A DNA stretch of 10,807 nt from Candidatus Cloacimonas sp. 4484_275 (lineage in GTDB: Bacteria > Cloacimonadota > Cloacimonadia > Cloacimonadales > TCS61): the NCBI GenBank assembly GCA_002085205.1, contig NATF01000058.1, positions 1 through 10,807 of the forward strand, in the 5' to 3' direction. The notes below the pieces were generated by a model that was not told the DNA's origin, made no database searches, and saw only the letters and a program-made list of their open reading frames with translations. A program made the position numbers and the translations under genes. Within the stretch, counting starts at the first letter, position 1; every line of letters begins with the position of its first letter. This document shows positions 8,046-10,807 of this stretch, piece by piece.

Positions 8046-8487
8046 CACCGATTACCAGCACCCTATTTCCCATTTTAATCGTTTTTTTATCAAGAGCATA
8101 ATCCAATCTGGCTTTATTTACGGAAGATTCCACTAAATCTTTTGCTTTCAAAGTGGCAATTTCCGGATTCTCTCGATGAGGCCAAGAACAATGTTCGCGG
8201 AAATTAGCTATTTCCAAAACATACGGGCTGAGACCCGCTTTTTCCAAAGCTCCACGAAATGTCTTTTCATGAAATTGTGGCGAACAAGCGGCAATCACAA
8301 CCTTATCAAGTTTATGTTCCTTCACATCTTCAATGATTAATTTCTGACCGGCTCCGGAACACATATTGGAGTGTTGACGGATTATCGCCACATCATCAAA
8401 AGGTTTTACAAATTCTGCTACATTGGGCAAATCAACGACTTTAGAAATATTACCGCCGCATTCACAAAGATATACTCCGATTTTCAT
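8045..8487 (-). other. HdrA copy 2, piece 1 (N-terminal domain up to the FAD-binding strand)
   Basis: This piece encodes the HdrA N-terminal domain: CECGG, SNMCSGAGQ, AACSPQFHEKTFR, REHCSWPH, and then NRVLVIG, the beta strand just before the dinucleotide loop. The family GxGxxG loop should follow. Instead the chain enters a wrong frame (AFQNFSDG) and stops at 7972. The junction is at about 8040-8050 (minus strand ATCGGTGCTTTCC). Confidence 0.88.
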
Positions 8488-8522
8488 AAACAAAAATTTC
8501 CTTAATCTATTTTCTTATTAAT

Positions 8523-8579
8523 TGAGACAAAATCCGGCTTTCTTATTTCGATGATAGAAAAAAACCGGATTTTATCTCA
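8523..8579 (-). repeat. Long inverted repeat (hairpin) between tusA and hdrA
   Basis: Arms of 15 nt at 8523-8537 and 8565-8579 (minus strand TGAGATAAAATCCGG and CCGGATTTTGTCTCA) pair fully in the minus-strand RNA, using one G-U pair. In plus-strand RNA the same position is an A-C mismatch, so the structure fits a minus-strand transcript. The 27-nt interior can form about five more pairs (UUUCU with AGAAA). No U-tract follows on the minus strand, so it is not a classical intrinsic terminator in that direction. It may be an attenuator, processing site or mRNA stabiliser separating the sulfur-carrier and hdr segments. On the plus strand a T-rich run follows, so a terminator for a plus-strand transcript is possible. 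Confidence 0.6.
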
Positions 8580-8609
8580 TTTCTTTTTGCTCAAAATTAA
8601 TTTCCTTTT

Positions 8610-8828
8610 TTATAATTGAATTTGAGCGTGATATTTTCCGTCACCTTCATCCATACAGAAAAGAAGAGTTTTTCCCGTTCTTTCGCACCAAGCTTCGATA
8701 TCTTTCGGGAAAGAAGGACAATCCGCAATTACATCAAGCATTTCCCCATCCGGAATTTCCTTTACTTTGGAAGCTATTTTCAAAACCGGTTCGGGACATT
8801 TTAAACCTAATAAATTCAATTCTACCAT
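8610..8828 (-). CDS. tusA: TusA/SirA-family sulfur carrier protein
   Basis: TusA proteins carry a persulfide on a single conserved cysteine and hand it to partner proteins, including DsrE-type proteins. This 72-residue protein has the family signature LGLKC11PEPVLK near the N-terminus, then DGEMLDVIADCPSFPKDIEAWCERTGKTLL, which matches the TusA beta-alpha-beta fold in length and pattern. Two or three additional cysteines (in ADCPS, AWCER and LLFCMD) are present. The start is ATG with a GAGGAG ribosome binding site. It lies between a DsrE gene and hdrA, suggesting a sulfur-relay partner of the Hdr proteins, but the actual donor and acceptor are not visible. Confidence 0.9.
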   Translation of the reverse strand: MVELNLLGLKCPEPVLKIASKVKEIPDGEMLDVIADCPSFPKDIEAWCERTGKTLLFCMDEGDGKYHAQIQL

Positions 8829-8928
8829 TTTTTTCTCCTCGTTTTTTATTTATTAGACTTCTGCAAACGGCTTACTACATCTTCGTTTTTTCATTGGAAA
8901 ATGCTTCCCGTTTTGTCAGAAATTATTT
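8829..8928. other. 100-bp tusA-dsrE intergenic spacer
   Basis: This spacer holds the tusA ribosome binding site (GAGGAG on the minus strand just before 8828) and otherwise AT-rich sequence. The only hairpin found is a very weak 4-bp stem (GGAA with TTCC), with no U-tract. No convincing terminator or promoter is visible, so co-transcription of dsrE and tusA is likely. Confidence 0.5.
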
Positions 8929-9285
8929 CTAAAATGAAAAAGTGATGGTTGCCTCTTTGGCTTCATTTAAGAAAGTGGTCGCACCTACGATTTCCACACC
9001 TTCCCTGAAATCTTCTTTTTTCAGATCTTTGGCTTCCAAAGCTAATTCACAGACATAAACTTTGCCGCCAAGATCCAAAATTCCGTTATAAAGTTCCACA
9101 ATATCCGGAAGTCCTTTGGAATCCTTGAATTCTTCCAACTTTCCTTTGAGAAATCTGGGTGCTCCACCGGGAGTTACAAAAAGGATCACCTGATCGCCGG
9201 AAGCCGCCGCAGCAGAACCGAGAATCATCGGCGGAAACACATTCGATGATTCCGAACCGTTAATGGTTATTGCAACTGTTTTCAT
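8929..9285 (-). CDS. DsrE-family sulfur-transfer protein
   Basis: This is a 118-residue cytoplasmic protein of the DsrE/DsrF-like fold. Seen: an N-terminal beta strand (MKTVAITINGSE), a glycine/alanine-rich turn and strand (AAAASGDQVILFVTPGGA), and VYVC79ELALEAKDLKKEDF followed by GVEIVGATTFL. The last block carries the single cysteine at the position where DsrE proteins bind a persulfide. The start is ATG with a GGAGG ribosome binding site, and it follows fumB by 26 nt. Family members receive or donate sulfane sulfur together with TusA, and tusA is the next gene. The subclass (DsrE, DsrE2, YchN-like) is not resolved. Confidence 0.82.
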   Translation of the reverse strand: MKTVAITINGSESSNVFPPMILGSAAAASGDQVILFVTPGGAPRFLKGKLEEFKDSKGLPDIVELYNGILDLGGKVYVCELALEAKDLKKEDFREGVEIVGATTFLNEAKEATITFSF

Positions 9286-9311
9286 AATTAATTCCTCCTA
9301 TTTATATTAAT

Positions 9312-9863
9312 CTATTTTTCAGACCATTTTTGCACGCCTTCCTGATAAAGGTCATTTCCGCGGCAATCATTGATCACAATAAGCGGCATATTTTCCACTC
9401 GCAATCTCCTGACAGCCTCCGGTCCGAGTTCGGGAAAAGCAATTACTTCCGCTTCTTTTATCGATTTGGAAAGAAGCGCCGCCGCTCCTCCCGTGGCACC
9501 AAAATAAACTCCGCAATATTTAACGATCGCTTCAATAACTTCTTTTGAACGTGGTCCTTTGCCAATCATCCCTCTCATTCCGGCTTCAAACATTTGCGGA
9601 ACAAACGGATCCATTCTGTAACTCGTGGTCGGACCAGCCGCTCCGATAACCTGTCCGGGTTTTGCCGGAGAAGGTCCCACATAAAAAATAACACTGCCGA
9701 CAGGATCAAAAGGAAGTTTTTTTCCCGCAGAGATTAAATCCACAAGTTTCTGATGCGCGGCATCACGCGCAGTATAAATAATTCCGGAAAGTAAAACTTC
9801 ATCGCCGATTTTCAAGTTTTTGATTTTTTCTTCCGTTAACGGTGTTGTCAATTTAACAGCCAT
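9312..9863 (-). CDS. fumB: Class I fumarate hydratase, beta (C-terminal domain) subunit
   Basis: This is the smaller subunit of the two-component [4Fe-4S] fumarase (also the pattern of L-tartrate dehydratase TtdB), which interconverts fumarate and malate with the alpha subunit. It is full length at 183 residues. Seen: TPLTEEKIKNLKIGDEVLLSG, YTARDAAHQKL, AAGPTTSYRMD, MIGKGPRSKEV, YFGATGGAAALL, and the C-terminal VENMPLIVINDCRGNDLY. These are the expected conserved blocks. The start is ATG with a GGAGG ribosome binding site, 12 nt after the fumA stop. It appears intact although its partner gene is broken. Fumarase is more likely than tartrate dehydratase given the metabolic neighbourhood, but the sequence does not exclude either. 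Confidence 0.92.
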   Translation of the reverse strand: MAVKLTTPLTEEKIKNLKIGDEVLLSGIIYTARDAAHQKLVDLISAGKKLPFDPVGSVIFYVGPSPAKPGQVIGAAGPTTSYRMDPFVPQMFEAGMRGMIGKGPRSKEVIEAIVKYCGVYFGATGGAAALLSKSIKEAEVIAFPELGPEAVRRLRVENMPLIVINDCRGNDLYQEGVQKWSEK

Positions 9864-9875
9864 TTTTCCTCCGAA

Positions 9876-9955
9876 TTACAGAATAATTGTCTTGGTTCGG
9901 GCTGCGTTGCACTGAATATTCACAGCTACCGGATAAGTTGCGATATGTCTGGGAA
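9876..9955 (-). other. Out-of-frame C-terminal remnant of FumA
   Basis: This piece reads RHIATYPVAVNIQCNAARTKTIIL then TAA, the expected end of the fumarase alpha subunit, including a conserved cysteine in NIQCNAAR. It lies in a different frame from the N-terminal part and starts within about 9950-9965. No secondary mutation is seen in it. Confidence 0.85.
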
Positions 9956-10443
9956 ATACTTGGTTTCATCATTTTTATTTTGCTCATGTTTTCCGAACCG
10001 CCGCCTTTGGGAAAAATCTGAATTTTAACTTTATCTCCCGGAACAATATCAGTGTGAAGAATTGCCGGCGTATTATCTCCCGTATTTACAGGATTTGTAA
10101 TCGGATCTTTAATAATTGATTTTCTCAAAAAACCGTCTGTATAACCTTGACGAACACCTTCATCTACAGCTTCTTTCAAAGAACCGCCGACAAACAAAAC
10201 TTCCTGCCCGATTTCCATAAAAACAACGGTAAAACCCGTATCCTGGCAAATTGGAATTTTTTCCGTTTCGGCAATTTCCATATTTTTTAAAAGTTGCTTC
10301 AATACCGCTTTTCCCACAGGAGATTCTTCTTCTTGTAGTGAAGTTTCTATCTTATTTTTTAAATCTTCATTTACTTCCGTACACGCTTTTATAGAAAGTT
10401 CCCTGACGACTTGTGTAATTTCGGCAACTTCAATCTTTCTCAT
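9876..10443 (-). pseudogene. fumA: Class I fumarate hydratase, alpha subunit; large internal out-of-frame deletion
   Basis: This is the alpha subunit of the same fumarase, which binds the catalytic [4Fe-4S] cluster. The N-terminal part reads MRKIEVAEITQVVRELSIKA, KIPICQDTGFTVVF (cluster Cys), GYTDGFLRKSI, TGDNTPAILHTDIVPGDK and PKGGGSENMSKIKMMKPS. The chain then leaves frame. The true C-terminus appears in another frame as RHIATYPVAVNIQCNAARTKTIIL and ends at TAA (9878-9876). Roughly 95 residues normally in between (the CPP, GVGIGGTFE and GGKTTALAV region) are missing. The start is chosen as the second ATG (10443) of a tandem ATGATG, because GAGAGGA then lies at good distance. A longer upstream frame from 10512 overlaps a promoter-like TTGACA and is not favoured. 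The out-of-frame continuation runs to 9853, overlapping the fumB start. Confidence 0.88.
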
Positions 10444-10478
10444 CATTTCCTCTCTTTTACGAAGGATTTTGAATTGCA

Positions 10479-10509
10479 ATAAAACAAAAAAAGTGCTCTT
10501 ATGTGTCAA
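10479..10509 (-). promoter_or_regulatory. Candidate promoter for the fum-dsrE-tusA-hdr operon
   Basis: The minus strand carries a perfect -35-like TTGACA at 10509-10504 and a TTTTAT (4 of 6 to TATAAT) at 10484-10479, with a 19-nt spacer, which is on the long side. A start just downstream would leave a short leader before the fumA ATG at 10443. The region is very AT-rich, so chance matches are likely. Confidence 0.3.
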
Positions 10510-10807
10510 CAAAAATTAAAAATTAACGGTTTTTTTTTATATGAAAAAATAAAATGAAAAATTCAGCTTGCTTGTAACTTAAATATTTTCAATCGGATAA
10601 TTTATTTGCGGTTGTGTAAATTTTATTTGGTTTCAAATTTTGGCTTAATTGCTTATTTTTATTTTACAAATAATTGGTGCTCTTATTATACTTATTATAA
10701 ACTTAGTTGATTACTCCTAAAATTACAATTTTCGTTTCTGAAAGGAAAACAAAAAAAACGAAGGAAATTTACTTTGGATTTGTCATAAAATTGTAATCAA
10801 ATAGGAG
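10510..10807. other. Gene-free AT-rich region upstream of fumA
   Basis: I see no coding region, tRNA or other RNA gene in these 298 bp. They hold the tandem TATAAT duplication and an imperfect inverted repeat. The repeat comprises ATTACAATTTT at 10722-10732 and AAAATTGTAAT at 10787-10797; each arm, read outward from the centre of the repeat, is followed by AGGAG. The final AGGAG on the plus strand at 10803-10807 looks like the ribosome binding site of a divergently transcribed gene starting just outside the window. Confidence 0.5.
10682..10699 (-). promoter_or_regulatory. Tandem TATAAT boxes within a duplicated 9-mer
   Basis: On the plus strand CTTATTATA occurs twice in direct succession (10682-10690 and 10691-10699). 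On the minus strand this gives two perfect TATAAT boxes 9 nt apart (10699-10694 and 10690-10685), oriented toward fumA. No good -35 is at standard spacing. It could be an upstream promoter giving a 5' leader of about 240 nt, or chance in AT-rich DNA. Confidence 0.25.

Larger units (their letters stand above)
6391..8487 (-). pseudogene. hdrA: HdrA copy 2 with a C-terminal MvhD-like domain; three out-of-frame deletions
   Basis: This is a second HdrA flavin subunit, readable in four consecutive pieces in different frames, all in the correct order. Piece 1 (8487 to about 8045) has MKIGVYLCECGG, NMCSGAGQ and NRVLVIG. Piece 2 (about 8045 to 7650) resumes at LSKTFPTEDCAAC. Piece 3 (about 7650 to 7590) is DPKEKPVFGYGKIQNVVTG. 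Piece 4 (about 7590 to 6391) starts DEQTGREYCSRVCCMY and runs to the end. By comparison with copy 1, the missing parts are about 34 residues with the FAD-binding GGG loop and SIGGRMA, about 26 with the VGAIVVATGY block, and about 38 with the FERILSANGPTGG block. The ATG at 8487 matches copy 1. A TTG at 8493 has closer spacing to AAGGA and is the alternative. As written, no single chain can bind FAD. Confidence 0.88.

Noticed and set aside
7580..8050. Programmed ribosomal frameshifting to join the hdrA pieces
   Set aside because: Frameshifting would not restore the 26-38 residues missing at each junction, including the FAD-binding loop.
8523..8579. Classical intrinsic terminator on the minus strand
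   Set aside because: The hairpin is strong, but the sequence after it on the minus strand is ATTAATAAGAAAATAG, without a U-tract.
451..9548. Plus-strand open frames of 60-141 codons throughout the window
   Set aside because: They are antisense to clear, conserved minus-strand genes and show only low-complexity or unrecognisable protein sequence.
10444..10512. Longer fumA start at 10512
   Set aside because: The 23 extra residues have no family similarity and overlap a TTGACA promoter-like box. The ATGATG at 10446-10441 has a proper ribosome binding site.
1..10807. tRNA, rRNA, CRISPR array, insertion sequence or phage genes
   Set aside because: No cloverleaf, regularly spaced repeat, transposase or integrase pattern was recognised on either strand.

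Overview
The window is one co-directional block. Every supported gene reads on the minus strand, so transcription runs from the right edge to the left edge. In that order the genes are: class I fumarase alpha (fumA, broken) and beta (fumB); a DsrE-family protein; a TusA-family protein; heterodisulfide reductase hdrA (copy 2, broken), hdrC and hdrB; [NiFe]-hydrogenase small subunit mvhG and large subunit mvhA; a second hdrC and hdrB; and a second hdrA (copy 1, broken and running off the left edge). The organism is probably a strictly anaerobic, hydrogen-metabolising bacterium of fairly low GC with strong GGAGG-type ribosome binding sites. A Cloacimonadota-like or other uncultivated fermentative lineage would fit, but there is no marker gene and the assignment is weak.

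The core (about 1-8487) encodes parts of a flavin-based electron-bifurcating or confurcating complex. Two HdrA/B/C sets flank one group 3c-type Mvh hydrogenase (MvhG and MvhA). HdrB and HdrC carry the disulfide-reducing and Fe-S relay chemistry, HdrA the flavin, and MvhGA the H2 chemistry. No standalone mvhD is visible. Instead, hdrA copy 2 ends in an MvhD-like domain that has lost most of its cluster cysteines. Upstream, TusA and DsrE are small sulfur carriers, and FumAB is a [4Fe-4S] fumarate hydratase.

The most interesting point is in mvhA. An in-frame TGA replaces the second cysteine of the N-terminal nickel-binding motif (R-I-C-G-V-TGA-P-T-T-H-H), and a small hairpin with a G in its apical loop starts 17 nt downstream. 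This looks like a selenocysteine codon at an unusual hydrogenase position, because the known NiFeSe enzymes carry Sec in the C-terminal motif. TGA also ends other genes in this window, so simple code reassignment is unlikely.

The second notable point is six out-of-frame internal deletions: one in fumA, three in hdrA copy 2, one in mvhA and one in hdrA copy 1. At each site conserved family residues are missing, and the family sequence resumes cleanly in another frame. The neighbouring genes are full length. The lack of any other decay suggests assembly or amplification artefacts, or very recent pseudogenisation; raw reads would decide. The right end (10510-10807) is AT-rich and gene-free. It holds promoter-like elements for the operon and probably the leader of a divergent plus-strand gene just outside the window.
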